NCBI GenBank assembly: GCA_033239525.1
Contig: BSYO01000014.1
Location: 5,374,536 to 5,438,535 of the forward strand
DNA length: 64,000 bases
Direction of reading: 5' to 3'
From: Nepenthes gracilis
Lineage: Eukaryota; Streptophyta; Magnoliopsida; Caryophyllales; Nepenthaceae
A program made the position numbers and the translations under genes. The number at the start of each line of letters is the position of its first letter. Position 1 is the stretch's first letter. The notes below the pieces were generated by a model, which saw only the letters and a list, made by a program, of their open reading frames with translations, was not told the origin of the DNA and made no database searches. Shown here piece by piece: positions 35,770 through 48,778 of this stretch.

Positions 35770-38561
35770 CAAACATTAGATCTCTTTCCTTTTCGCACTT
35801 TGTATTGGATCTTGTCTCTTTTTGGTCTTAAGTAAACCCTATTAAAAATATGGAAAGAAATGTTCCTTGTCTCTTCCCAAAAATATAGGTTGATTTTTTA
35901 CAATATATCATAGTCCTAGCCATTTCCTAAAGAACTCAATTTTTTCGTTTGACAACTCCATTTTGTTGAGGGGCAATAGTGCTAGAGTTCTCAATTATTT
36001 TTGTGATGACTTATAATTCTAAGAATAGAGCATCTTTTTTTATTTGTTAGTTTTCTAAAAAGAATTTTGATAAAATCAAAAGTGTTAGATTTTCATGTAA
36101 CAATTCAATCTAGGTGTACCTAAAGTAGTCATTAATAATAACAAAAATATATTGTTTGCTTCCTAGATTCTCGATTGTTGAAGGTCCCATAAGATCACTG
36201 TGTATCAACTCTAGAGGTCACTATATTTGAATGTTAATTGTCATAGTATAACTAACCAAGTTTGCTTCCGATTTAACATGGATCACATATATGATTTATG
36301 ATAGTTGTCATTTTTGGGTAGGCCATCAACAATGTTTGTCTTAGAAATTTTAGACGAACTCCTATAGTTTAGGTAATATTCTATGACGGGACCAAGGATA
36401 ACCCCATAAAGATTGTCAAAAGTTCTATTTTCTTCTGACACAAATGATCCCTTGAAATACATATTGGAGCATTTATCTTAGAAAAATCTAACTTCAAAAT
36501 TTTGTCACAAAATTAACTGACATTTATGAGGTTGGATTTTAGCCATTTTGCATAAATAATATCACAAGACTAAGACTAGAAATGTTAACTTTACCTTTAC
36601 CTAGAATAAGAGCCTTACCTCCATTACTAAACACAATCGATTTATTAGGATGATCAATAAGTGAAATAAACAGAAATTTATTACCACACTTGTGCCTAAG
36701 GGATATTATTGAGTCACCATATAGATATATTTTTAACCTTTAATGGAATAAGGGCATTATAACAAGTGAAGTTACTTTTTAAGTTTTAATGTTTATTAGT
36801 TTTGATCTATATCTTCTTTCCTGAGTTAACTTTCTTAGTTAATTTAGTTACTCGTCATTTAGATGATTAATTTGATTAATAAGATTGTTAACTTGTTTAT
36901 GGTCATTTTAAATTTTGTTTTTATAACAATGGGATGTATGCAAACAATTTTCTCACACCTGTGGCACATTCTGATAAATCTAAGAAATGAATGAGATTTA
37001 ATAGATTGACCCTTAAATTGGTTCTCAAGGACACTCTTTCTAGTCATCCCACTTATATTTCATTGAACTTGAACATTATTAAGTGTTTTTCTTGTCATCC
37101 GACTAGAGTTTATTTACTAAGACATTAGCAACACTTTTCTAAGTCGTTTCTCCTAAAATTTGTTGAATATTATCAATGATACTTCTCCTGGGGATAGAGG
37201 TGAATGGAATAAAATTTAGGATTAACATTAGCCATAGACATATTTTCTACAAAGTTGAAATCCTTTTTTATTTCCAACTAACTTTCAAAGACTTCATATA
37301 TAGTCAAGTTTTATTTTTTTTATTTGTTCTACTTGAAAATATCTTAGGATTAACTTTAGTTTTTTCTAGGTAAGTTTCAAGAGTTTTAATTTGTTAATTT
37401 AATGACTTATTAGTGTTTTCAAGTTTTTGATACTTGTATTTAGCAAGGCCAAGTTTGATGCAAAATCTCTTGTTCTTTTTCAGATTTGAATAATTTGTGG
37501 TTAATCAACTTGTTTTCTCTTTTGACCTTTAAGTGTTTCCGAAATTGTTTATCATAGGGCTCCTAAAGGTCTCCAAGTATATTTTCAGATTCATCTTGAA
37601 AGTAATCAGATTGTTCAAGTTGTCCACCTAGATCTTCTTTCTAACTAATGACAAGGGTTTTAAAGATCATATAATTTACCTCAACTTCTTTGTAAGATTT
37701 TCTATTATTGTTCTCATTCTCTTATTATTAATTAGAGTAGCATTTATAGTTCCTCCTTCTAGTCTTCTAAAATTAGGATATTTAATTCATATATGGCTAA
37801 AACTATTTTACGTCAAACCTATTGTCTATTTTTCCTTTAACAAAATTTAGGGTGTTGAATTTATTTTTGTTAGACTAAGGCGAGGTATATTCATAAGTTT
37901 ATAATAAGTCAACAACTTTTATAATTTTAACATTATCTAAATCTTTTTTTTTTTTTTGGTAAGTAAATTATCTAAATCTTTGGTTCTTATGTAGCCATGA
38001 CTTTAGACGTAAACCATTCAAAAAGGGATCATATAGCTTTATGAATAATATAGCTTTTTGGAATTCTTTCACTAAGATTAAAAATGAAATTCACAATGTA
38101 ATTTAATTTAGTATAAAATTTATCAAATATTGAAATCTTTTTTTATTCTAATTTCTTCAAATTCGGTAGTGAGCGTTTATAATTTAATTCTTTTTTTTTT
38201 CCATTTTGATATTTTCGTGAGTGATTTTAATAATTTTTTAACCTTCTTTAAAAGTCTCACATATGGAGTTATGTATAAACTCTTTTAAAAAAATAATCAT
38301 GAAAATAGCATGCAAATCCTTCCTATTTCAGTTACAAGCAAATAATTATTGCTTAGTCCATGTAGATAAGACTTTAGTTTCATTGTAGCTATTGACAGTA
38401 CTTTAGGTGGTGTCCATCTAGATTTAGTACTACACCAAACATGTTTATACATAGATTTTAGAAATATTCTTATTTGAACCTTTCAATAGGCATAATTACG
38501 TCTATCAAAGTATAGAGGAACAAATAAAAATTGACTTCAATGCATTCAAAAGTATATGATT
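35770..38561 (-). pseudogene. Ty1/copia gag-protease-integrase remnant
   Basis: Read right to left: gag with FDRRNYAY.KVQIRIFLKS and W..STKSRWTPP (the FDGTNYAYWK...GWT.P start of UBN2-type copia gag, near 38400-38510); a zinc knuckle CHRCEKIVCIHP (about 36950); protease relic with NKSIVFSNGGKALILGKG (about 36630), where the DSG active site reads DSI; integrase with HSDLMGPSTIENLG (about 36200) and QQNGVVKRKN (about 35960). RT and RNase H lie beyond the break at 35769, where an LTR has been joined. The gag start is cut off from its primer site and 5' LTR (46791 onward) by the gypsy element 38562-46769. Confidence 0.88.
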
Positions 38562-40995
38562 TTTCACGACCCAGGAACACAATATTCGCAGGTCAAAATA
38601 AAATCAATAATATATATTCTATTAACCATAATAACCCAACCCGGGGTGTACAATCCGAACACATACAGGACCCAACATGATAAACCCCGCACAAGATCTC
38701 ATCGGATATAAATCCGAACAAATACAATATACGACCTGCTATCTAAATATTGCAAGGGAGGTATTCAACATTACAACAACTCAAAAACATAACGTGATAA
38801 CTCTAAACATATTTTATACATGGATCAAGGCCCATATCCGGCCATAGACAAAACCATAATATATCCTCAAGATTAGAAATATAACCAATATGAACATCTC
38901 GACTCACCGATAAGGATCTGGGCGCATCGAGCAACGCCCCAGCTCTACAAGCGATATCGAGCCACGGGTCAAAAGGAATAAAATACGAAAACGGAGCTTA
39001 GAGCTCGTAAGTATCAACAATCATGTAAAATGGTACACATAAATCGTAAGTAGGGATATCGATAGCAATCACGAAAATAAAACACAATGTCCAGGAACCC
39101 CGAAAAACCGAGGAGATGTCTCATGCCTAAATCGCCGTCAGATAACTCGCCCCTCGTGACAAAAATCATATAAATCACGATCCGGTAAAATATCGTAGAC
39201 AATATCATATCATATGATCCGAGGTCGCATTACATAATCGCGATCGTCACCACATCCGTGTGGGACACATCTGCCGTCCAGGATCTAAAACTCATAATGC
39301 GAGAAATCAAGAGAAGACCACCGAAACTAAAACATAAATCAAAACACGTTTGGGTTTATCACATCAATACGCATTTGAGACATTCCTATTGCCCATCCGT
39401 GGGCCAAACCACGTATCTCAAATCGTCGTCCACGCAACACATGCGAATACAAACGCATTTCTAAATCGGAGAACCAAAGATCAACGATACTAGCAGGGAA
39501 GGTTACCTCGTCCAGGGTAACCACGGCTATATCGCTGCGATTTAAGCAGTCAAGGCTCGGCCCCTACGGTTTAGGCCGGTGGCCCAAGGCCATCCATAAT
39601 ACTGTCTCCCATAGATTAGGAACTTGCTCCTGTTTTTTCACCCGCGACTTTGGATGCAACCTCAAGTTTTAGTTATATATTAGGACGTTCGAATATATTA
39701 GTTTTCAGTCAATTCCTGATGGTTCTCAATTAAATATGGTGGGGCAGGTGAGCTACTAAAAGTCTCAACCTTTCTTCCGGAAGTAGTCTATCATATACGT
39801 CCCTCGGGACTAAGCCTACCGTCGGGACTACGCCAAAAATACAATGCCTCGATCACAAATCGACCCAGGGTCTCGGACCACCATGGTCCTGAGGGTCCCG
39901 CCCCTACAGCCGTGCGTGTGGACCAACGCACACCTCGGGTTCATGGTTCCACAATATACGGATACACAAACATACATATATATCGTCCAGGATATCCAAA
40001 ATCCTCCAAATCATAAATACCAATACAAAACCACCCGACAACCGATAAAATATACATGCATATACACAATTGATAAATTGAGGGTATAAAAATCATGCAT
40101 GTTAGTAAAATCCTCCCGGTTTGTCAAAATGCATCGGAAATTAAATCCGGACCAAGAATAGGGCTGAGGATACTTGCTTAACATTATATTCTCGTAAAAT
40201 CTAAAGAAAGGATGTCCCAAGCACTTAATCGATCCTTTCTCTCTCCCCGCCCACGCGCCACAGTACAACCTCCCTCTCCTCTGCGAGCGCCTCTGCGCCC
40301 CTGCTGCTTGTCGGGCCAAAGCATAGGGCAGCCATCGCCACTGTGGGCCTCCCATCGTGGCCACCGAGCACCCCGGCGAGCTCTCTCTCTCTTCGAATGG
40401 CTTTTCTCCTTCGCACCACGCCACATCGCCACTCGGCCCTCGCCGCGCCATGGCTCACCACCGCGTCCACCGATGTCATCCTACCACTCCGAACGGCCCA
40501 CCATCGGCTCTTCCGACATCGATCTTCACCAGTAGCGCCGCCGCCTCAACCCACAATGCCACAACAATCGCGCCACACCCACAACCACCATCGACCGCCG
40601 CTTCACCTCGCGACGCCCGCTGCCGCCGGCGCCCTCTTCTTCCTTTCCCTTCTCCTCTTCCTCCTCCTCCGCCCGCTGCGAACCCTAGCCCCCCTTTCCC
40701 CCTCTCTCTCCTCTTCTCCTCTCCCCACTCCTTTCTCTCTTCTTTTCTTCTGATTTTCCATTTTCTTTTTCCTTTTTTTTATTATTTTCTTTTTTTATCT
40801 TATTATTATTATTATCTTTAATTTTAAATTTCAAATTGGATTCCGAGCAACAGCATAGGCACGCCTCGGGCGCCGCTCCAAAATCCCGATCATTTCCCAA
40901 AATTTTAGAATATTTTAATTTACTTTCACCATATTCGAAATACCCAAAATCACAATTAACATTAAAATAATCCAATCCGGATTCGAAATATTACA
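38562..40995 (-). repeat. 3' LTR of element 38562-46769
   Basis: 2,434 bp; start CACGACCCAGGAACACAATA shared with 44306, end GAAATATTACA. GC-rich stretch 40200-40700 corresponds to the transcribed leader; open frames there are not conserved in the partner LTR. Confidence 0.85.
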
Positions 40996-43900
40996 CTCCC
41001 CATTCCTTATAAAAATGTCGTCCTCGAAATTTACGTATATCAATCCTTGAATAGATAAGGATAATTATTCCAAGCTTAACCTTAATTAAAAGATTCCTCC
41101 AAAAGAATCTGATCATCAACACCTAATCTTTCTATCCCAATATCGGAATCAAAATCTCAACATAAAATAGCTTCTCGAAATCAGCAACAATTCACACTTG
41201 ATCACATACCAATAATCAACCCATATTTCTCTCAATATACATACACAAAATACATCATCACGATTTGCCAAACTCGGGACAATGCCAATCTCTTGGCCAC
41301 CTCTCCAATTCATCGCAAAACCTCAAAAGCCTATCGAACCTCAACCCAATCTATCACTTGCCCTCGAAACTTGAAACTCTTCTCTTCATGACGTTTTCAG
41401 AAATATCTGACCACTCTTCTCTATCATCCACTCATGCTACAAATCTGATCTCATGCTTAAATTCTCAAATCAATTCTTGTAACCGATAGCTATGAATCCA
41501 CACGCTTCCACTGCGCAACTCTGATCAATCATCTACTTCCAATCGCAATCAAGGGCGCCAAAATTATAATATCGTGCAATTTTCTCATCTCGATAATGTG
41601 TCGATGACCAAACTCAAGAATGACTTTCTAATCGCAAGTAAAGAGCCGAGCTTCATCACCTTATCCATCATCATCCAAGATGCCACCAAATTTCTCGCTA
41701 TCCAACGCAAAACCAAAACAAAATCTCGAAGGCTTTTTCTGCTTCTACCTTTAGGCACGAGACAATGATCAACTTGCCACTCCGGTGAAGAATTTTCGGC
41801 GTTCTTAACAAACTTGGATCACTTAACTCCATACAGTCGCCGGCAACCTCAATTGCTTCCTCGAGCTTGATCCAGGCAATCAAGGCTCACTGATTTGCGT
41901 TGACTTCATGACCTCGAACAAAGGAGTTTCACTTCATCTTCACAAAAGCATCTTCTGCAGATAGGAGCTTTCTTCGGAGCCCAATCCTGGCAGAAATTAT
42001 TCACCGATAACTCTACAACTTCTCTGCTCAAAATAAAGACAGAAGACATTGCAGCACAAACTCTTAACACAACTCTGATCCTAAATAGCATACGCATAGG
42101 CTGAGAATGGATCCACCTACCTACTCCTTCGTCGACAAAATCTCCTTCTACTCTGAGAGATCTCAGACCGATCCAATCGAAATCGCCACTTTTTCAAAAT
42201 CATAGGACTCAACAAAACCTCCAAATAATCAACATCCTCAAACCGGATTTCAAATCAGATTCTCCACCTAAGAATCCAAATCGAATCTTACCACTGAGGG
42301 CTACAAACCCACATGCTTCTGCTTTTTCTTATGAAAATATACATAACACATTCGAAGATTTTTGATCCAAAACATTGTCAATACTATTCTCCTTTTCTGA
42401 AATGATTTTCTCAAACCTTTATAATCAAATTAAACAACAATTGTCTTCATACGAATAACATTTCTTAATCCTCAAAGCAAATACCTCATCTGCTAACTCC
42501 AAGCCATAAGTGGAGTAATTTTGATCAAAAATATTCAACCGCCGTAACCCATAGGCAATCACCCGAAAACGCTGCATCAAAACACAACCTCAAATCTTCC
42601 TCGGGAGCATCACAACCTACCACAGATTAACTTGATCCATCCGAGATCAACCAAATTGACATTGTCGATAATCTGCCATTTATTTCTAGAAAGCTCTCAT
42701 TACAATTACTATTCCAATAAACACCGATCATTTCAAAGCCAAACGTCCCACGGACGCTACAATTCTCAAGGAATCATCATCAAATCGCTGAATAAATTCA
42801 ACTAGATCTAATAAATCGCGCATCGTTGCAACAAACGATGGTCCTCCCCCAACCGGCCACCGCTTCAATCTTCTGCAAATATACAAACATGCCAGCAAAA
42901 TTACTAACCCAAAAATATCACCGAAGCTCACAACGGCCGCACCTTTATCTTGAAGAAGGCAACCCTCGTGAATATTCTCCGGTATCCTTAATTGACAATA
43001 CTCCAAGCATGATCGATTTAGAAAACATCAGTACCAACATTGATCAAACAAATTACCTGCAATTCCTAACATTCGCTTATCAAATAATTCATTTCCCAAA
43101 CGAATTAAATTTTAATAATTCATAGATAACCTCATAGATTCATCATGCTTATCCCAAAGCATATAACACCTCAGCTGACAAGGCACTTCACCAATGCTTC
43201 ATTGACTCTATACAAGGTCCTCGAAATCAATGTCACTCCCGACACAACCTCAAGAACAACCTCAACTATCAATTAAAAGACAATTCGGGCTAATCTTCTC
43301 ATCTAAGAAACGACCTCATTACCGTACAAACTGGAAAACCTTTTTATAACCACATAAGCTCCCAGGATGTGGCCACATATACAAGATAAACTTCGGCACA
43401 CATTTTCATCAATTAACTTGCAGGCACAATGATATCAATTTCATCACCTCTCGATCACTCTTCCTCATATTAAAATTCCATTCAAATTTTAAAGTGCACT
43501 TTCTTACTAAAATCGCTTACAATAATGTGGTGACTTGCAACCATTACTCCCTAATATCACATTAAAACTGGGTTCATCAAATAAAATTAGATCAACCAAT
43601 CATTGATACTACAAACCCAGATCGGACATGAGTCTCAACAAAGCTTGAGATCAAAGGTTTACCCATGCAGAGATAAACTTTATCAAACTCGCTCTAAAAA
43701 TTGAAAAAACATACAATATTTACATACAATCACAATCTCAGGCCACGAGACTTGTTTTCGTGCCTTCACCAACTAAATTCACCTTCCTTACTATCCCCAA
43801 TGCCAAACAGAATGACTCCAAAATCGCCTCCACAAAAACATTTCAAGGAGTGGAATACGGCCTTTGAGAAGCTCACCATCGGCTTGCATCACTCTCAACT

Positions 43901-44305
43901 TAAGGGCAATAGACTAAAACTTCATTTGAACTGGCCAAAACCTCAAACACTTCCCTCTACTTTCCGAAATTCAATTTAAGCCTTAAATGAGATTACATCC
44001 CAAAATTTTTCAAATCGACTCACATTTAATCATTCAAGGACTCTCCATCTTACCTACAACAAACCATCCTTCACGAAGCAAACCAAACTCTCATCCGCTC
44101 ACTGAATCGAATTATAAGTACATCGCTCTACTTTCACTCAAGCCTGACCCAATTAATTGACTTTCTGAGTCGAATTTAAATATTTACAACCCAAACTTCC
44201 ATTCTTTACCAAAGGCTATACTTATCATACCAGATATTTAATCAATTTCTTATCCAAGATGACCCAAAATACCTCATCTTACGACCTTTCCTCTGATATC
44301 ACAAC
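40996..44305 (-). other. Internal region of non-autonomous gypsy element
   Basis: 3.3 kb, mid-AT, no domain recognised in any frame; longest open frames are under 100 codons. Part aligns with 30711-31500. Either non-coding by origin (a large retrotransposon derivative) or pol decayed beyond recognition by eye. Confidence 0.55.
44290..44302 (-). promoter_or_regulatory. Primer-binding site (tRNA-iMet-like)
   Basis: Minus strand reads GTGATATCAGAGG, matching TGGTATCAGAG with one substitution, immediately inside the 5' LTR. Confidence 0.7.
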
Positions 44306-46531
44306 TGTCACGACCCAGGAACACAATATTTCAGTCGAAAATAAAATCAATAAATATATTCTATTAACCATAATAACCTAACCCAGCGTGACAAGGGAAC
44401 ACATCAGACCCAACATAATAAACCCCATAAGATCTCATCGGATATAAATTTCGAACAAATATAATATACGACACAACATCCGAATATCGCAATGGAAGTA
44501 TTGACATTACAACAACTTATTAACATAACGCGATAACTCCAAACATATTTTATACATGGATCAAGCGCCCTCATAGGCCATAGACAAAACCATAATATAT
44601 CTCAAGATTAGAAATATAACCAATATGAACATCTCGACTCACCGATAATGATCTCAAGCGCATCGATAACGCTCAGAGCTCTACATACGTATCAAGCCAC
44701 CGGTCCGACGATAAAATATGAAAAATTGTGCCTAGAGCTCAGCAAGTATCAACAATCATATAAACGTACACATAAATTAGAAGTAGGGATATCGCATAGC
44801 AATCACGTAAAAATAAAACATAATGTCCAGTGGAAATCAAACCAGGAGATGTCTCATACTAAATTGTCGTCAGTATTAACTCGTCCCTCCGTAACAAAAT
44901 CATATAAATTAAGATCCGCAAAATCCTCGTAGACGAGCATCATATTATATGATGAGGTCACGATACATAATCGCCACTAGTCACCAATCCGTATGGGACA
45001 CATACCGCCGTCGAATCTAAAACTCATAAACTCATAGAAATCAAGAGAAGATCAGGAACTAAAATAAATAAAAACACATTCCGAAGTTTATCACATCAAT
45101 ACGTACGAGACATTCCTATCGCTTCGTGCGGGCCAAACCACGTATCTCAAATCGTCGCCCACATAACACATGCGTAAATACAAAGTATGTAACGTAAATC
45201 GAGAACCAAAGATCAATGATACCAACAGGGAAGGGTTACCCTCGTCCCTAAGAACCCACGTTTATATCACCGCGATTTAAGCCGGTACTCAAGGCTCGGC
45301 TACGGTTTAGGCCGTAGGCTCAAGGCCATCAATGTACTCTGTCTCCATAGATTAGGAACTTTTCACTATGTTTTACCACTTGCATGACTTTGGGTACACC
45401 CTCAAGTTTTATTTATATATTAGACGCCTAAATATATCGAGTTTTCCGTCGGTCTTTATGATGGTTTCTTAATTAAATACATGCGGTGGAACATGCTTCG
45501 ACTACCTAAAAGTCTCAACCTTCCTTCCTTGTGAAGTAGCCTATCATATACGTCCCCGTGGCTTCGCCTCCCCTTCGGGAGCGGCGTCAAAATATATGAT
45601 ACCTCGGATCACAAATCGACCCATGTGGTCTTCACATCGCCATGGTCCCATAGTGATCCCACCGGCAGCGTGCGCATGTGGACCAACGACGGTCCAGTTC
45701 ATGGTTCCACAATATACTTGATACGTAAACAAACATATCACACTGTGTGTCCAAGTAAAATCTCCAAATCATAAATACCGGTACAAAACCACCGACAACC
45801 GATAAAATATACTTTGCATGTACACAATTGATAAATTGAGGGTATATAAAAATACATACATGTTAGTAAAATCACAGTAGTCAAAATGCATCAAAAAAAT
45901 TAAATCCCGGTAGAATAGGGCTAGGATACTTGCCTTAACATTATACTTCAGATAGAGAAAGGATATCCGAAGCACTCAATCGAGCCTTTCTCTCTCCTAC
46001 CTCACTTGCCCGCAAGGTGCCCCCTCATAAGCCGCAGAGTCATTCGGCCGCATATAGGGCAGTTGCCATGTGGCCTCATCGTGGCCACCGAGCACCCCCT
46101 TGCAGCTCTCTCTCTCATCAAATGGCTTCTCTCCTTCGCACCACACCACCACCGTCTCAGCCTACGCCGTGCCACGGCTCACCACTGTGACCACCGATGT
46201 GGCCACTACCACCCCAAGCGGCCGCCGTCGACTTCCGGGGCACCGGTTTCCTCACAGCGCCGCGCCGCCTCAACCCGCAATCAGCTGCAACATCGCGGCC
46301 ACACCCATAATCACCATCGACCTTAGTTCACCCGCGCGACAAATACCACCGTCAGCCCTCTTCCTCTTCTCCCTTCTCCCTTCTCCTCTTCTCCTTCCAC
46401 TTTCAGAACCCTAGCCCCCTTTTTCCCTCTCTCTCTTCTCTTCTCCTCTCTCCCTACTCCTTTCTCCCCTTTCTTTTCTTCTGATTTTCCATTTTCTTTT
46501 TCCTTTTTTTATTCTTTTCTTTTTTTTTATC

Positions 46532-46594
<63 letters not shown>

Positions 46595-46769
46595 ATCTTT
46601 AATTTCAAATTCCAAATCGGATTCCGAACAACAGTACAGGCGTGCCTCGGGCGCCGCTCTAAAATTTCGATCTTTCCTTAAAATTTTAGAATATTTTAAT
46701 TTACTTTCACCACGTTCGAAATACCCAAAATCATAATTAATATTAAAATAATCCAATCCGGATCTGAAA
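44306..46769 (-). repeat. 5' LTR of element 38562-46769
   Basis: Colinear with 38562-40995 but with very many short indels; contains a long TTA microsatellite at 46531-46589 that the other LTR has only as about four units. Donor-like box AGGCAAGT (minus strand) at 45928-45935. Confidence 0.85.
46531..46589. repeat. (TTA)n microsatellite in LTR
   Basis: About 19 TTA units, strongly expanded relative to 40799-40815. Confidence 0.9.
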
Positions 46770-46790
46770 GGATCAAGAATCAAGGTTGGT

Positions 46791-46802
46791 CTCTAATACC
46801 AA
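46791..46802 (-). promoter_or_regulatory. Copia primer-binding site
   Basis: Minus strand reads TTGGTATTAGAG, one mismatch from the tRNA-iMet primer site, one base after the LTR end (46804). It belongs to the copia element whose gag resumes at 38561. Confidence 0.75.
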
Positions 46803-46803
46803 T

Positions 46804-47394
46804 TGAAAGACTAGGTGAATCCTAGTCACATTCAGCTTAGATATCTATAAATAACAAAAGCAAAAAATGAATGAATATATAATACATGTAATATATATTT
46901 TCTTATAGATATAAATATAAACTATTTTTTACAGAACTAGTTATCACGAAAATAAATTTGAAATAATATAAAATAAAGAATTAAAGTGTAATTTTGGTAA
47001 TGAGAAAAACTCAAAAAACTAATTAATTTTTTAGTAAAATATTCTGAGCTTTTAGTTAATAAAATTAATATAATATGAAAGTCAATTTACAGTATAGACT
47101 CACTAAATAATAGTCAACTTATTTTTAACTCATAACTCCTATTAAGAATTTTCTCAAATTTGCTCATATTAATAAAATCAAACAACTTTTGATCATCTTA
47201 TTGATCTTACTTCATCTGCTAATAAATTTTTACATACTATTGGATTCCGATGTCTATACCATAAATGTTCCAACAATGCTTCATAGGTTGTAACAAGTGT
47301 TTAAATAATGAAAGAGAAGATTGGATGAGAAAACCTTGATAATTTAATCTTAGGAGTAAAAGACTTGATTTTCTCTTGTAATAGATATCTTCTT
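46804..47394 (-). repeat. Copia 5' LTR, partial
   Basis: Starts TGAAAGACTAGG at 46804 (LTR 3' end in transcript sense, next to the PBS). It runs at least 590 bp to the assembly gap. AT-rich; the other terminus is not visible. Confidence 0.6.
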
Positions 47395-47494
47395 NNNNNN
47401 NNNNNNNNNNNNNNNNNNNNNNNNNNNNNNNNNNNNNNNNNNNNNNNNNNNNNNNNNNNNNNNNNNNNNNNNNNNNNNNNNNNNNNNNNNNNNN
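47395..47494. other. Assembly gap (100 N)
   Basis: Exactly 100 N, the conventional placeholder for a gap of unknown length, at a repeat-repeat junction. Confidence 0.99.
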
Positions 47495-48019
47495 GTTCTA
47501 GCTTGCATAAGTTAGAATTGACCTGAACTGGGACATAGTGATTAGTTGATCGGTATTGATCTCAAGCCTAGGTTGATTGACTTGGGTTCTAAGTTCTGGT
47601 TATATTCTGTCTAAGGATTAATGAAGGATAAGGACTTGGTAGGATCAAATGAAATGTTTCAAGGCAAAACTTAGAATTTCTGTTGAAGTATTTTGGTCGA
47701 TGTTAGCAGGTTTATTAACATTGCTATGTTTTGGTTATAGGTTATCGAATGGCAAGTAAAATGGATGGAAGCGATGATAGTAGAAGTGCTAGTACTCCTC
47801 ATGATCGATAAGCTAAGTACGTAAATTTGTTGGAAAAGATGAAAAACATTGTAGAAAAGATGGAGCAGCGTCATATGGCTCCGATTCTTGTACCAAAACT
47901 GATTCGAACGATGTACGAGAGGTTTAAGGTAGAGAAGGTGCCTGAATTTTTGGGGGAAACAAATCTGATGAGGGCGGAGAATTGCATTAGGAGATTGAAT
48001 CTATATAGCGACCACCTAG
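47495..48019 (+). pseudogene. Gypsy gag N-terminal fragment
   Basis: ATG at 47749 starts MASKMDGSDDSRS; after an in-frame TAA at 47809 the frame continues to VPKLIRTMYERFKVEKVPEF and AENCIRRLNLYSD, the '(Y)ERF...P.F.G...AE.W' N-terminal pattern of plant gypsy gag. The 250 bp upstream is probably leader. The frame is lost at the LINE-tail insertion at 48020. Gag normally extends at least another 250 residues. Confidence 0.7.
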
Positions 48020-48072
48020 CATCTGTATTCTTTCATTTTTATTAATACATTTGAATTACTTACCAAAAAAAA
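48020..48072 (+). mobile_element. 5'-truncated LINE tail (53 bp) with target duplication
   Basis: ATTACTTACC plus poly(A), flanked by a perfect 13-bp duplication AGCGACCACCTAG (48007-48019 and 48073-48085). An extremely short target-primed insertion carrying the tail shared by the LINE cluster. Confidence 0.85.
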
Positions 48073-48085
48073 AGCGACCACCTAG

Positions 48086-48778
48086 TGAAAACCTTGTCCG
48101 TTTGGAACCCTCGTCCATCTCCCACCTTCCTCTTTCGCCGGCGCTGCATGGCGCCGGACCACCTTGGCCCTTCTCCCGTTTCCTCCCCGTTTTCTGATAC
48201 TGATTTCCCTCTCTTCGTCGCTTCCCGTTCGAAAAACCATGGTGGGGCATTAATCCCCTCAAAAACTGAAGATTTGGCAAAATCGGTAAATCCCGTCTCT
48301 CCTCCCTCTTCAACGCTCCCCGAACCATTGACTGAGTCCCCAAAAGAGCCACCTAAACCCTCACACCCATCTCCCCACTTGCCTTCGAACCTCTCCTCCT
48401 CCTTGCTTCCCACCTTCCATTCTGTCTATGTCTTGTCGCTATTGGTGGAGGTCTTGGAAGCCCCTTCCAAATCCATTTCGGCTATCCTATGGACAATTCT
48501 ATTAGCACGGGCTCAGGAATGGGACCGGCTAGGTCGAGCTCCCCTCCAGCTCAGGAAGTCCACTGCTCTGCGATGGACGAGCCAAGGTCGGTTGGAGCTG
48601 ACCGGAATGGTGTATTAGAAATGTTGGTTGAGGAATGCCAGATTCAAGTTTCATAGTCGTTGTGAGGAAACACACAAGGTTATGCTTGCCTTTATGGACG
48701 ATCTATTACTTTTCTCCCGACCTGAAGAGTACTCCATCAAAATTTTACAGGAATGTCTTGAGGAGTTTAAGTTCGTAT
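48086..48778 (+). pseudogene. Outer LINE, first part (ORF1-like end and RT fragment)
   Basis: 48085-48618 is a Pro/Ser-rich frame resembling the linker end of LINE ORF1 (tentative). 48640-48778 encodes L.FMDDLLLFSRPEEYSIK.LQECLEEF, the L1-type reverse transcriptase region around the FADD/YADD box (here FMDD) and what follows. ORF1 end and RT being this close implies a large internal deletion. The RT frame stops at the insertion of the ORF1-only LINE and resumes at 56260 with SGLSANKDKSEIF. Confidence 0.7.

Larger units (their letters stand above)
38562..46769 (-). mobile_element. Non-autonomous gypsy-type element inserted in copia leader
   Basis: Left LTR 38562-40995, polypurine complement CTCCCCATTCCTT, internal 40996-44305, primer site, right LTR 44306-46769. 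Orientation is right to left. No gag or pol domain is recognisable in the 3.3-kb internal region beyond the ATTTCGAGGACGACATTTTT relic next to the PPT. Both flanks are parts of one copia element: gag on the left, primer site and LTR on the right. The right LTR lacks its last ~8 bases, so no target duplication can be read. Confidence 0.82.

Noticed and set aside
36859..37047. Small zinc-finger protein gene
   Set aside because: The CHRCEKIVCIHP motif is the zinc knuckle of the surrounding copia gag.
40011..40821. Several overlapping GC-rich open frames up to 154 codons
   Set aside because: They lie in the LTR leader; the partner LTR (45960-46500) has the same DNA with frames broken by indels, so no coding constraint.
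46411..46608. Poly-Asn open frame on the minus strand
   Set aside because: Reads through the TTA microsatellite of an LTR.
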